DNA of 64,000 bases from assembly GCA_024331095.1 (NCBI GenBank), contig JANDJE010000001.1, positions 16,815 to 80,814 on the forward strand, given 5' to 3'. Both the position numbers and the translations under genes were made by a program. Shown here one piece after another: positions 19,033 through 30,329 of this stretch (position 1 is its first letter; every line of letters starts with the position of its first letter). A model generated the notes under the pieces. The model worked only from the letters and a program-made list of their open reading frames with translations. It made no database searches and had not been told where the DNA came from. The DNA is from Nitrospira sp. (GTDB taxonomy: Bacteria > Nitrospirota > Nitrospiria > Nitrospirales > Nitrospiraceae).

Positions 19033-20499
19033 TCATCGAATCGGCGGCTTTTTGAGATGCCATTGGGCGGCTTGCTCGTAGGCATGAGCGACGCGAAGGA
19101 TCGTTTCTTCTTCGAACGCTCGACCGATCACCTGCATCCCGATCGGCAAGCCGGTTCTGCTGAACCCGCAGGGCAGCGCGATCGCCGGAATCCCCGCCAG
19201 ATTGACCGAGATGGTAAAGACGTCCGACAAGTACATTTGCAACGGGTCTTCGCTTTTTTCCCCCAGCTTGAACGCGGGAGTCGGCGTAGCGGGCGTCACG
19301 ATCACATCAACCTCTTTGAATGCCGTCTCAAAATCCTGGCGCACCAACGTCCGCACGGCCTGCGCCTTCCCATAGTACGCGTCGTAATAGCCGGCGCTCA
19401 GCACGTAGGTCCCCAGCATGATGCGTCGCTTCACTTCAGGCCCGAATCCCTCTTGCCTCGTCTTCATGTATAAATCCAGCAGATCTTTGGTCTCTTTCGT
19501 GCGCAGGCCGAACTTGACGCCGTCAAACCGAGCAAGGTTGGAACTGGCCTCGGCCGTCGCCAGCACGTAATAGACCGCGACGGCCGCATCCGTTCGGGGA
19601 AGCTCGATATCCTTGATCTCCCCCCCCAGGTTTTTGAGCTCGCCGACAGCGGCCGTGACCGCCTGTTCGACTTCCGGATCAAGTCCCTCCGTAAAAAATT
19701 CCCGCGGGACGCCGACCCGCAGTTTCCTGAGATGTTTCTTCGCCAACGCCTTGGTGTAGTCGGGAACCGGCACGTCGGCCGACGTGGAATCCATGGGATC
19801 ATGACCGGCGATCGCTCCCAGCAACAACGCGGCGTCTCGCACGTCCTTCGTGATCGGTCCGATTTGGTCGAGCGACGAGGCGAAGGCCACCAGACCATAT
19901 CGCGACACGCGCCCATAGGTCGGTTTCAAGCCGACGACGCCGCAAAACGCCGCCGGCTGACGGATCGATCCACCCGTATCGGAACCCACCGCGGCGACAC
20001 ATTCGTCCGCCGCCACCGCGGCCGCGGATCCTCCGCTCGAGCCGCCCGGCACGCACTGAAGATTCCACGGATTCCGGCTGGGGCCGAACGCGGAATGTTC
20101 GGTCGAAGACCCCATCGCGAATTCATCCAGGTTCGTTTTGCCGATCAACAGGTACTCCTGCTTGCGCAACTTGGCGATCACGGTGGCGTCGTACGGCGGC
20201 ACGAAGTGTTGCAGCATGCGCGAGCTGCACGTCGTCGGCACGCCTTCGGTGCAGATATTGTCCTTGATCGCGATCGGCATCCCCATCAAGGGCTCGGTCT
20301 TGCGCCATTGTTTCAACCGCCGATCCAATTCCACGGCCTGAGCCATGGCCTGATCCTTCGTCTGATTGACGAAGGCCCTCACTTTCGGCTCCACCTGACC
20401 GATCCGCAGGCCGTAGGCGTGCACGATCTCGGCGGCGCTCACCTCCCCCGCGGCGAACTTCCGCTGAAGCTCGAACAGAGTCAGTTTATGCAGCGCCAT
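19033..20499 (-). CDS. gatA: Aspartyl/glutamyl-tRNA amidotransferase subunit A
   Basis: A 488-residue amidase-signature enzyme. The Ser-cisSer-Lys triad is visible in MAIAIKDNI-type context ([14 protein letters not shown]), [13 protein letters not shown] and [16 protein letters not shown]. It releases ammonia from glutamine for GatB. The start overlaps the panD stop by one base (TGATG), placing panD inside the gat cluster. Confidence 0.97.
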   Translation of the reverse strand: MALHKLTLFELQRKFAAGEVSAAEIVHAYGLRIGQVEPKVRAFVNQTKDQAMAQAVELDRRLKQWRKTEPLMGMPIAIKDNICTEGVPTTCSSRMLQHFVPPYDATVIAKLRKQEYLLIGKTNLDEFAMGSSTEHSAFGPSRNPWNLQCVPGGSSGGSAAAVAADECVAAVGSDTGGSIRQPAAFCGVVGLKPTYGRVSRYGLVAFASSLDQIGPITKDVRDAALLLGAIAGHDPMDSTSADVPVPDYTKALAKKHLRKLRVGVPREFFTEGLDPEVEQAVTAAVGELKNLGGEIKDIELPRTDAAVAVYYVLATAEASSNLARFDGVKFGLRTKETKDLLDLYMKTRQEGFGPEVKRRIMLGTYVLSAGYYDAYYGKAQAVRTLVRQDFETAFKEVDVIVTPATPTPAFKLGEKSEDPLQMYLSDVFTISVNLAGIPAIALPCGFSRTGLPIGMQVIGRAFEEETILRVAHAYEQAAQWHLKKPPIR

Positions 20500-20864
20500 C
20501 AGCGTTTATCCTGAATTTGGACAATGCGGTTTTTTTCATCGACTCGCACGATTTTGGGAGCGTGCTTTTTGATCTCTTCGTCGCCGTAGTACTCGTAGCA
20601 AAAAATGATGATCTGGTCGCCGACGGCGGCCTTCCTCGCCGTAGGGCCGTTCAAAATGATCTCTCCCTTGCCCCGTGCTCCGTTGATCGCGTAAGTCATG
20701 AACCGTTCGCCGTTGTTCAGATTGGAGCACACGATCGCTTCGTACGGGAGGATCCCGGCGGCCTCCATCAATTCCTGGTCGATGGTAAGACTCCCCTCAT
20801 ACTCCAGAAAGGTGCCCGTGACCGTGGCGCGATGAATTTTGGAACGCAACATCTGTCGAAACAT
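20499..20864 (-). CDS. panD: Aspartate 1-decarboxylase
   Basis: A 121-residue PanD proenzyme. The self-cleavage site Gly24-Ser25 is in EYEGSLTID, with Lys9 in MLRSKIHRA. Cleavage makes the pyruvoyl group used to decarboxylate aspartate to beta-alanine for pantothenate. The start chosen is ATG at 20864 because the protein then matches the family from residue 1 ([15 protein letters not shown]); the frame is open to 20897. It is flanked by gatC and gatA. Confidence 0.96.
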   Translation of the reverse strand: MFRQMLRSKIHRATVTGTFLEYEGSLTIDQELMEAAGILPYEAIVCSNLNNGERFMTYAINGARGKGEIILNGPTARKAAVGDQIIIFCYEYYGDEEIKKHAPKIVRVDEKNRIVQIQDKR

Positions 20865-20907
20865 TACATCCTCGTCATTCGTACAATTTCCGCCCAACGC
20901 ATGGCGG

Positions 20908-21201
20908 TCAACGTTCTTCTATAATTTTGGGCACATGAAACCCGTCTCCTTCTCGATCCGGCGCGTTGGCCAACGCCTGTTCCACGGGCAAGGAGGGACG
21001 CACCTCGTCATCCCGAAACACATTGACCTGGCCGATCACCGTGGCCGTCGGTTCCACCCCCGCCGTGTCGTATCGATTCAAGTGTTCGACGTGGCCGAGA
21101 ATCTGGCTTAACTGTTTGGCGAAGACATCCTTTTCCTCGTCGGTCAGGTGCAGCCTCGCCAGCAAGGCGACGTGTTCGACCTGTTCTCGAGTGATCTTCA
21201 T
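20908..21201 (-). CDS. gatC: Aspartyl/glutamyl-tRNA amidotransferase subunit C
   Basis: A 97-residue GatC (ITREQVEHVALLARLHLTDEE at the start, LNRYDTAGVEPTA in the middle, FHVPKIIEE at the end). It wraps around GatA and stabilises the complex. It lies 33 nt after glmS and 43 nt ahead of panD in the same orientation. Confidence 0.95.
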   Translation of the reverse strand: MKITREQVEHVALLARLHLTDEEKDVFAKQLSQILGHVEHLNRYDTAGVEPTATVIGQVNVFRDDEVRPSLPVEQALANAPDREGDGFHVPKIIEER

Positions 21202-21234
21202 CGGTAACCTGCTTTTTGACGGCGGTCCGTCCGC

Positions 21235-23064
<1,830 letters not shown>

Positions 23065-23072
23065 GACGGTGT

Positions 23073-24635
23073 CTACCTCCTTCTTCCCTTGGAAGGCGGC
23101 GCGGCGTTGATCGTCGCTCCGCCCTCCTGAGCCCCCTGTACAGGGGCGGAGTTCCGCTCCACCATGAGGCGCCGCTTCATGGCCCAACCGGCCCGATTTT
23201 CCTGCGGCGTCCTGGCGATCGCCAGCGCATCGGGGGGCACGTCCTTCGTCACGGTCGTCCCGGCCGCGATCACGGCGCCATCCCCGACGGAGACCGGCGC
23301 CACCAGTTGCGTATCGCTCCCGATGAACACATGATCCCCGATCGTCGTTTGATATTTATGAACCCCGTCATAGTTGCAGGTGATCGTTCCCGCCCCGATA
23401 TTGACGCCGCGGCCGATCTTGGCGTCGCCGAGATAGCTCAAATGATTGGCTTTCGCCTCTTCCCCCAATTCCGTTTTTTTCATCTCGACGAAGTTGCCGA
23501 CTTTGGCTTTTCGACGCACCAGCGCGCCGGGACGGAGATGGGCGAACGGCCCGATGACCACGTCATCTTCGACCAGCGACTCCCGCAGCACGCAATGGTC
23601 CAGAATCTCCACGCGATTGCCGACGTGGCAATCGGTCAGCCGGACATGGGACCGCACGATACAGTCTTCTCCGATTTCCGTCTTGCCATCGATCGTCACA
23701 TTGGGATAAAGCACCGTATCTTGCCCGATCAGGACGCCGGCGTCGATCCAGACGGAATCGGGATCCACCATCGTGACACCGTCCTCAAGCCAACGATCAC
23801 GGATCCGCCGCCGAATTGTCCGTTCCGCTTCGGTCAGTTGCCGTCTGGTATTGACGCCCAGGCCTTCCTCGGGAACGTGCAGCGGCACGGCGACGACCGA
23901 CCGTCGCTGGGCGACCGCCGCCGCCACGATATCGGTCAGATAATATTCACCTTGGGCGTTGCGCGGTTCCAATCGATCCAGCGCGGGGAAGAGGAAGTCG
24001 GCGGATACCACATAGGTGCCGACGTTGATCTCTTTGATGGCGCGTTCCGCCGGCGTCGCATCCCGGTCCTCGACGATTTTCAGCACGTCGCCCGCGGACA
24101 AGGGCGTTCGCTTGTCGTCACTTTCCCGCCTGACCACGCGACCGTACCCGCTCGGATCGCCCACCTGCGCCGTCAGCAGAGTGACGGTCGCCCTCTCCTC
24201 ATGATGGACCCGCAACAATTCGCGGACGGTCTGCTCCGTTAACAAAGGCGTGTCGCCGTTTAAGATCAGAAACTCCGACAGCCCCTTTCCGCCATTGACA
24301 AACGCCGACCGGCTTTGAAGCACGGCATGGCCGGTTCCCAATTGCCGCGCCTGCTCCACGAGCACCACCGAATCGCCGCCCGCCCGTCCTTTGACCGCTT
24401 CGCCGACGATCCGCCGAACGTCCTCGGCCTGATGGCCCACGACCACGACGATCCGATGCGCGGCCAGCTTCATGGCCAGATCGACGGCGTAGAGGACCAT
24501 CGGTCGTCCGGCAACCGGATGGAGCACCTTCACGCGCTTGGATTTCATCCGCGTGCCCAAACCGGCGGCCATCACCACCACTCCCAACCCTCGCCCATAC
24601 GGTTCGGCACTCGCGCCGCTTGCCGACATGTTCAT
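23073..24635 (-). CDS. glmU: Bifunctional N-acetylglucosamine-1-phosphate uridyltransferase/glucosamine-1-phosphate acetyltransferase
   Basis: A 520-residue GlmU. The uridyltransferase domain starts VVVMAAGLGTRMKSKRVKVL, with LNGDTPLL and the metal region near residue 130. The left-handed beta-helix acetyltransferase domain covers roughly 270-480 (NFVEMKKTELGEEAKANHL, YLGDAKIGRGVNIGAGT, ITCNYDGVHKYQT). At about 520 residues it is some 60 longer than E. coli GlmU because of short tails at both ends. It makes UDP-GlcNAc for peptidoglycan and lipopolysaccharide. Confidence 0.96.
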   Translation of the reverse strand: MNMSASGASAEPYGRGLGVVVMAAGLGTRMKSKRVKVLHPVAGRPMVLYAVDLAMKLAAHRIVVVVGHQAEDVRRIVGEAVKGRAGGDSVVLVEQARQLGTGHAVLQSRSAFVNGGKGLSEFLILNGDTPLLTEQTVRELLRVHHEERATVTLLTAQVGDPSGYGRVVRRESDDKRTPLSAGDVLKIVEDRDATPAERAIKEINVGTYVVSADFLFPALDRLEPRNAQGEYYLTDIVAAAVAQRRSVVAVPLHVPEEGLGVNTRRQLTEAERTIRRRIRDRWLEDGVTMVDPDSVWIDAGVLIGQDTVLYPNVTIDGKTEIGEDCIVRSHVRLTDCHVGNRVEILDHCVLRESLVEDDVVIGPFAHLRPGALVRRKAKVGNFVEMKKTELGEEAKANHLSYLGDAKIGRGVNIGAGTITCNYDGVHKYQTTIGDHVFIGSDTQLVAPVSVGDGAVIAAGTTVTKDVPPDALAIARTPQENRAGWAMKRRLMVERNSAPVQGAQEGGATINAAPPSKGRRR

Positions 24636-24698
24636 GACGCCCCTTCGTTCACTCCGTCATCGCTCCGCCGCGCACAGCCTCCCTTTTGTTCATCGAGA

Positions 24699-25370
24699 TC
24701 ATCCGATCGGAACGCCGGTCTCCGGCTGCTTCACCTGACTCCACTTGAGATCGGCATTATGGGGAGGCAGCGTCAACGAAGCCGAAGGAGAATAGAGTCC
24801 GCCCGAGACGATCAGCTTCATCGCTTCTTCGACAGTGATATCCACCGATATGACTTCCCGTTCCGGGACCAGGAGAAAATAACCGGACGTGGGGTTGGGA
24901 GATGTCGGGACATAGACGTGGATCAGCGGCTCTTGGCTCAAGGTTGTCGATTCCCCCTTGGTCACCCCCGTGACGAACGCGAAGCAATAGCTGCCGTTTT
25001 TGGGAAATTGGATCAGCACCACGCGCCGATAGGACCCTCGATCCGAAAACGACAGAATGTCCATCATGGACTTCAACGTCGAATAAATGCCTCGGACCAA
25101 CGGCAGACGATTCAACCAATCTTCCCAAATGGTCACCACCGCCCGTCCCATGAAATTCGCCGTGAACAGGCCGACGGAAAAAATCAAAATCACGAGCATG
25201 ATGATGCCCAGTCCCGGCACATAATGACTGGGGGCGAGACTCGCGACCGTGTCGCCCAAAATGCCGTCCACCGTGACGAACAAGGTCTTGAGGATCAAGA
25301 TGGTCCCCCAGATGGGGATCACGACCAGAAGGCCGGTCAAAAAATACCGTTTTAATGCGGTCTTCACCAT
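24699..25370 (-). CDS. DUF502 membrane protein
   Basis: About 223 residues with two N-terminal membrane helices (FLTGLLVVIPIWGTILIL, and GIIMLVILIFSVGLFTANF). It carries the DUF502 signatures PLVRGIYSTLKSMMDIL, VLIQFPKNGSYCFAFVTG and VYVPTSPNPTSGYFLLVP. The family is widespread and its function unknown. The start at 25370 (MVKTALKRYF) is preferred over 25403. It is the first gene of the long leftward housekeeping run. Confidence 0.88.
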   Translation of the reverse strand: MVKTALKRYFLTGLLVVIPIWGTILILKTLFVTVDGILGDTVASLAPSHYVPGLGIIMLVILIFSVGLFTANFMGRAVVTIWEDWLNRLPLVRGIYSTLKSMMDILSFSDRGSYRRVVLIQFPKNGSYCFAFVTGVTKGESTTLSQEPLIHVYVPTSPNPTSGYFLLVPEREVISVDITVEEAMKLIVSGGLYSPSASLTLPPHNADLKWSQVKQPETGVPIG

Positions 25371-25647
25371 GGGAACGGGCCTGCACTTTCGCTTCGAAGG
25401 CACAGCAATTCATCATACAGAGTTCTTTACGGAGGCCGCAAGTCTTTCATGCGAATTTCAACGGGTTAGCCGCTCTTCCTCCTCGTCGATCCCTCCCCCA
25501 AATGCCCTCTCGGTCGCACCCCCGACAACCACCGCCCGCCTGTCGGCCTACCCTTTTAGACAAAGACCAGGCCGGCTCGATTCCGCCTTGCCTATTGATC
25601 AATCCATGGCATAGGATCCCTTGCCGTTGCTTCACCGAGGAGCTGAT

Positions 25648-26325
25648 TTGCGAGTCGTCTCACGACGCCCCACAGGCTTTTTCATGACGCTGGAAGGAGG
25701 GGAAGGAAGCGGAAAGACCACGCAGGCTCTCCGTTTATCCCAGTCCCTGACCGCCAAAGGATACGACGTGTTGCTCACAAGAGAACCGGGAGGGACGGCT
25801 GTTGCCGAGCAATTGCGGAACCTGCTGTTGCGACCGGACTCCACCGAGCCCCTGGCCGCGGAAACGGAAACGTTGCTGATTCTGGCGGCCCGCCGCCAAC
25901 ACGTCGATCACGTCATCCGGCCTGCTCTCAAACGGGGAGCCATCGTCATCTGCGACCGTTTTTCGGATTCCACGTTCGCCTATCAAGGGTACGGGCGAGG
26001 ATTGGACCTCAAGACCTTGCGGTGGATGAACGACTGGGCGACGGGCCATCTCTCGCCCCATCTGACTCTCTTATTCGACCTTCCGGTCGCAATGGGATTG
26101 CGCCGGCGGCGAGGATCCCACGCCGCCGATAATCGCCTCGACCGGGAAACCAGGACATTTCACGCCAGAGTCCACGCCGGCTTTCACTCCCTGGCGAAGC
26201 GAGAGCCGCGCCGCATTGTCATAGTCGACGCGCGGCCGTCCCCCGACGTGGTCGCGGCTCAGGTAGAAACGTTGGTCCTCGCCAAACTGCGCCGGTCTCA
26301 TTTCAAGAAAGATCGGAAGAGATAA
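25648..26325 (+). CDS. tmk: Thymidylate kinase
   Basis: About 225 residues. The P-loop is GGEGSGKTTQ, preceded by FFMTLE, and the DR motif is in CDRFSDSTFAYQGYGRGLD. It phosphorylates dTMP to dTDP. The start chosen is TTG at 25648 because GGAG lies 5-6 nt ahead; the frame is open to ATG 25621, and ATG 25684 would cut the first strand. The lid (RRRRGSHAADNRLDRE) contains arginines as in type II enzymes. It is followed by holB after 3 nt, a common pairing. Confidence 0.94.
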   Translation: MRVVSRRPTGFFMTLEGGEGSGKTTQALRLSQSLTAKGYDVLLTREPGGTAVAEQLRNLLLRPDSTEPLAAETETLLILAARRQHVDHVIRPALKRGAIVICDRFSDSTFAYQGYGRGLDLKTLRWMNDWATGHLSPHLTLLFDLPVAMGLRRRRGSHAADNRLDRETRTFHARVHAGFHSLAKREPRRIVIVDARPSPDVVAAQVETLVLAKLRRSHFKKDRKR

Positions 26326-26328
26326 CCC

Positions 26329-27375
26329 ATGCCGTTTCGCGACATCGTCGGCCATGAACGATCCATCGCGGCGATCAAATCGGCGCTGGGCCACGGCCGC
26401 CTGGCTCACGCGTATCTGTTCCACGGCGAAGCCCACATCGGAAAATTTCTGACTGCGGTTCGCCTGGCACAAGCGTTGAACTGCGAAGATCCCGATTCGA
26501 TGAAGAACCTGGACAGTTGCGGCATCTGTCGTTCATGTCTTCAGATCGCCGCGCGGACCCATCCCGATTACGCCGTGATTGAACCCGACCGCGAACCGGC
26601 CGTCCCGCAGATCAAGATCGAGCAAATCCGGGAGATCGAACAGCAGTTGATCTACCGGCCGCTGATCGGCGAAAAAAGAATCTGCATCATTGACGACGCC
26701 GACCGCCTCACGATCGGAGCGGCCAACGCGCTGCTCAAAACGCTGGAGGAGCCGCCGCCGTACGGCCTCTTCATCCTCATCTCCGGCCGACCTATGGCGC
26801 TGCCGGCGACGATCCGCTCGCGCTGTCAGTCGTTACGATTCCTGCCGCCGACTTCCGCCCAAGTGGAAGCCGCCTTGATCCTGAAACGGCGACTGCCTCC
26901 CGCCGATGCGCGATTCTTGGCCTTGTGCTGCGACGGCCGTATCGGGAAAGCCCTGGCGCAAGACCTCGACGTCCTGCGCGCCGAACAGCGGGAGTGCCTG
27001 GCGCTCGTCGATCCGTCAACGCTGGGCTCGATCACCGCTATCCTTTCGGCCGCCGAAACATTGGCCAAGGACGGACGAGGCGGCGACGTCTTGAACTGGC
27101 TCGGCCGCTGGATTCGGGATTTGATTGTCGTGCTCGTTGGAGGAGACCCGGAGCATCTTCTCCATCGCGACCGCCTCGACACACTCACACACTATGCGAA
27201 ACGGGCCAATCTCGACGTGTTGCTGGAGATCTCAGCCGAGATCGACCGGATCGAACAGCAGGCGGCCCGCCATCCGAACATGCAGATGGCATTGGAAACG
27301 ATTCTTGTGCGGCTGCGCGACGCACTCGGCCCCTCTCGCCCGCCAGCCCCCGTCGCGCCTATGTCCGGCTCCTAG
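26329..27375 (+). CDS. holB: DNA polymerase III subunit delta'
   Basis: A 348-residue clamp-loader subunit. The AAA+ domain has a degenerate P-loop (LFHGEAHIGKFLTA), a zinc module with CEDP and CGICRSC near residues 50-75, IIDDADRLTIGAANALLKTL at Walker B and sensor 1, and the SRC motif in TIRSRCQSLRF. Loss of the classical GKT is usual in delta'. It follows tmk directly. Confidence 0.93.
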   Translation: MPFRDIVGHERSIAAIKSALGHGRLAHAYLFHGEAHIGKFLTAVRLAQALNCEDPDSMKNLDSCGICRSCLQIAARTHPDYAVIEPDREPAVPQIKIEQIREIEQQLIYRPLIGEKRICIIDDADRLTIGAANALLKTLEEPPPYGLFILISGRPMALPATIRSRCQSLRFLPPTSAQVEAALILKRRLPPADARFLALCCDGRIGKALAQDLDVLRAEQRECLALVDPSTLGSITAILSAAETLAKDGRGGDVLNWLGRWIRDLIVVLVGGDPEHLLHRDRLDTLTHYAKRANLDVLLEISAEIDRIEQQAARHPNMQMALETILVRLRDALGPSRPPAPVAPMSGS

Positions 27376-27408
27376 CATCCTCGGCGTCAACCTGGTATCT
27401 TCCCTCCC

Positions 27409-29391
27409 ATGATGAGCGAGCCGAACACGTTCTACGTCACCACGCCGATCTACTACGTCAACGACGTCCCCCACATCGGCCATGCCTATACCACCATCGC
27501 GGCGGACGTGCTTGCCCGCTACTGGCGGCTCAGAGACCGGAACGTCTTGTTCCTGACCGGTCTGGACGAGCATGGGCAAAAGGTCCAACAAGCCGCCGCG
27601 AAGGCCGGGATCGATCCGCAGGCCCATTGCGACGCACTCGCACCACAGTTCCAACACCTCTGGAGCCGATTGAACATTTCCAACGACGCTTTCATCCGCA
27701 CGACCGACCGGCGGCACAAGCAGGTCGTCCAGCGATGTTTGCAACAGCTTTTCGACAAGCACTTGATTTACAAATCCGACTATTCCGGCTGGTACTGCAC
27801 TTTCGATGAACGGTTCTGGACCGAAAAGGACGTGGCCGACGGACTCTGCCCCGACTGCCGCCGTCCGGTCGAACGGCTGAGCGAACACAATTACTTCTTC
27901 AAGATGGGGCAATATCAAACACGGCTGTTGCGGCACATTCAGGAACACCCGGAGTTCATTCGTCCCGAATCGCGGCGCAACGAGGTGTTGGGGTTTTTGA
28001 CGACTCAAACGCTGGGCGACCTGTCGATTTCCAGACCCAAGACCAGACTTTCGTGGGGCATCGAACTGCCGTTCGACACAGACTACGTCACCTACGTCTG
28101 GTTCGATGCGCTGGTGAACTATGTTTCGGCGCTGGAATACCTCCCGCCGGACAATCCGGCCGGCCGTCGCTTCTGGCCGGCCGATATCCACTTGGTCGGG
28201 AAAGACATTCTGACGACTCACGCCGTGTACTGGTCCACGATGTTGATGGCGCTGGACTTGCCTTTGCCGCAAACCATCTTCGCGCACGGTTGGTGGACGG
28301 TGGACGGCGAAAAAATGTCCAAGAGCCGCGGCAACGTGGTCGATCCCAACAAAATGGTGGACCAGTTCGGCACCGATGCGTTTCGGTACTTCCTGTTGCG
28401 GGAAGTGCCGTTCGGCCAGGACGGAGACTTCTCCCATACCGGCATGGTCTCTCGCATCAACAGCGAACTGGCCGGCGGCCTTGGAAATCTCGTCAGCCGC
28501 AGCCTCACGATGATCGACCGGTTCGCCGGAGGGATCGTCCCGTCTCACGATCTTTCGGTTGACACTCCCCTCGAACACAATTTGGTGCAACGAACGGGGG
28601 AGTTACTGGCCGACGCCGATAAGCACGTCGAACAGCTTCGGTTCAGTCGAGCCTTGGAATCGATCGGAGAGATCATCCAGCTCTGCGACCAGTACATCGA
28701 CAAAACAGCCCCCTGGGTCCTGGCCAAAAAACCGGAACAACGATCTTATCTGAACAATTGCCTCTATCATCTCGCCCATACCCTGGGCTTGCTGATCAGG
28801 CCTCTCTACCCGTTCATGCCATCGGCCATCACCACCATGGCCCGGCAACTGGGTGCGGACCCCCAAACGGGCCGGGGGGCGCTTTCGTGGAAAGATCCGT
28901 CTCTGCTTCCCGGCACCAAGATCCAGAAAGCCGGACCGCTGTTTCCCCGGATCGAAACGACGACATTACAAGGAGACAAACCAGTGAGCGACATTTCTGC
29001 AACGCCCCAGCCGGCGGCACCCCCACTATCAACGACGACGCCGACGCCGCCGGCGCCCGCGGCTTCCCTTCACATCACAATCGATGAGTTCTCGAAGATT
29101 CAACTCAAGACGGCAACCGTCTTGAGCGCCGAGCGGGTTCCGAAGTCGGAGAAGCTCATCAAACTCCAAGTCGATCTGGGCCACGAGCGGCGCCAGATCG
29201 TGGCTGGCATCGGGAAGAAGTACGAGCCGACCGATCTGGTCGGCAAGACCATCGTCATCGTGGCCAACTTGAAGCCGGCCAAATTGATGGGGATCGAGTC
29301 GCAGGGTATGGTCCTGGCGGCCGGCGACACGGACGTCCAGGGACTGGTCACCGTGCTCGAACCGGTCGCCCCCGGTACCAAGGTGAAATGA
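27409..29391 (+). CDS. metG: Methionyl-tRNA synthetase
   Basis: A 660-residue MetRS with PHIGHAYTT (HIGH), KMSKSRGN (KMSKS) and a C-terminal tRNA-binding OB domain (from about residue 555: IDEFSKIQLKTATVLSAERV, then GMVLAAGD). The zinc-knuckle segment keeps only three of the four usual ligands (GWYCTFDERF, then LCPDCRRP), so zinc may be weakly bound or absent. A proline/threonine-rich linker near residue 535 joins the body to the OB domain. Its stop overlaps the next gene by 4 nt. Confidence 0.96.
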   Translation: MMSEPNTFYVTTPIYYVNDVPHIGHAYTTIAADVLARYWRLRDRNVLFLTGLDEHGQKVQQAAAKAGIDPQAHCDALAPQFQHLWSRLNISNDAFIRTTDRRHKQVVQRCLQQLFDKHLIYKSDYSGWYCTFDERFWTEKDVADGLCPDCRRPVERLSEHNYFFKMGQYQTRLLRHIQEHPEFIRPESRRNEVLGFLTTQTLGDLSISRPKTRLSWGIELPFDTDYVTYVWFDALVNYVSALEYLPPDNPAGRRFWPADIHLVGKDILTTHAVYWSTMLMALDLPLPQTIFAHGWWTVDGEKMSKSRGNVVDPNKMVDQFGTDAFRYFLLREVPFGQDGDFSHTGMVSRINSELAGGLGNLVSRSLTMIDRFAGGIVPSHDLSVDTPLEHNLVQRTGELLADADKHVEQLRFSRALESIGEIIQLCDQYIDKTAPWVLAKKPEQRSYLNNCLYHLAHTLGLLIRPLYPFMPSAITTMARQLGADPQTGRGALSWKDPSLLPGTKIQKAGPLFPRIETTTLQGDKPVSDISATPQPAAPPLSTTTPTPPAPAASLHITIDEFSKIQLKTATVLSAERVPKSEKLIKLQVDLGHERRQIVAGIGKKYEPTDLVGKTIVIVANLKPAKLMGIESQGMVLAAGDTDVQGLVTVLEPVAPGTKVK

Positions 29392-30242
29392 CCGGCTTCC
29401 TGTTTCGATTCTGTCCGGCCATACTCTTCGTCACACACAGCGCCGTTCTTTGCCTCGCCGATCCGATCGTCCAAGAGACGACGGATTCGCGCCTCAACGA
29501 GCCCAAATCAACCACTGTCCTGGTGCGAGTCGTCGCCCACGGCTCGATGGTGCTGGGGAAGGAAGTCGGCGGCGCCCGCATCACGATCACCGACGCCGCA
29601 ACCGGCCGTCTCCTCGCGACCGGCCTGCAACAGGGCGAGGCGGGGGACCAGAACCAGATCATGCGGACTCCCCGCCTGTTGGAAGAACCGATCTACAGCA
29701 CCAAATCCTCGGCTTCCTTTACGACGACCTTGGATCTTCTCCATCCCACTCAGGTGGATATCACCGCCGAGGGGCCATTGGCCTATCCGGCGGCGATGCA
29801 GCGGGTCAGCAAGCGGGTCTGGCTCATTCCCGGCCAGGATATGATCGACGACGGCATCGTGCTGACCCTTTACGGCTACATCGTGCAGATCGAACAACCC
29901 AAGCCGAATGAGCCGATCGTCGCGCGCGAAGACCTCACCCTGCGGGCCTCGATCCGCACCCTGTCGGGATCATGGGTCCGGCCGCACGGCGATTGGGACT
30001 CGCGCAAACTTGACATCTACGGCGAGATCCTGATCGGCGACCGGGTGATCGAGCGGCTGCAACTGTTTTACAGCGGCAGAAACGCCGAGTTCGAAGCGCC
30101 GTTTTTCGTCCCTCGCCACACCGACGCTCCTGACGGCCTGACTCTGCGCGTCATTGCCGCCGATCGATCCGGCGGGAATTTCGGCGTGGGTCTCGCCAAG
30201 TATCCCGTGCTCAGCGAACGATTGACCACCAACACCCGCTGA
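29388..30242 (+). CDS. Secreted protein of unknown function
   Basis: A 284-residue protein with a signal peptide (hydrophobic stretch, cleavage probably near CLA-DP) and an all-beta look in the mature part. No family is recognised. Segments that look like two Ig-like or beta-sandwich units are STTVLVRVVAHGSMVLGKEV and the final RVIAADRSGGNFGVG. The ATGA overlap with metG makes it part of the tmk-holB-metG transcription unit, an unusual partner for a synthetase. A periplasmic or surface role is inferred from the signal peptide only. Confidence 0.65.
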   Translation: MTGFLFRFCPAILFVTHSAVLCLADPIVQETTDSRLNEPKSTTVLVRVVAHGSMVLGKEVGGARITITDAATGRLLATGLQQGEAGDQNQIMRTPRLLEEPIYSTKSSASFTTTLDLLHPTQVDITAEGPLAYPAAMQRVSKRVWLIPGQDMIDDGIVLTLYGYIVQIEQPKPNEPIVAREDLTLRASIRTLSGSWVRPHGDWDSRKLDIYGEILIGDRVIERLQLFYSGRNAEFEAPFFVPRHTDAPDGLTLRVIAADRSGGNFGVGLAKYPVLSERLTTNTR

Positions 30243-30329
30243 CGATCCTGCACGCCATCCCGCTCCGATCTGTTCAATCCTATTGAGACGAAGGCTTGCT
30301 CCCCTCTCCGGAGCATGCGAGACTGTACT

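Noticed and set aside
27232..28590. 452-codon open frame on the minus strand
   Set aside because: Antisense of holB and metG, both with full motif sets.
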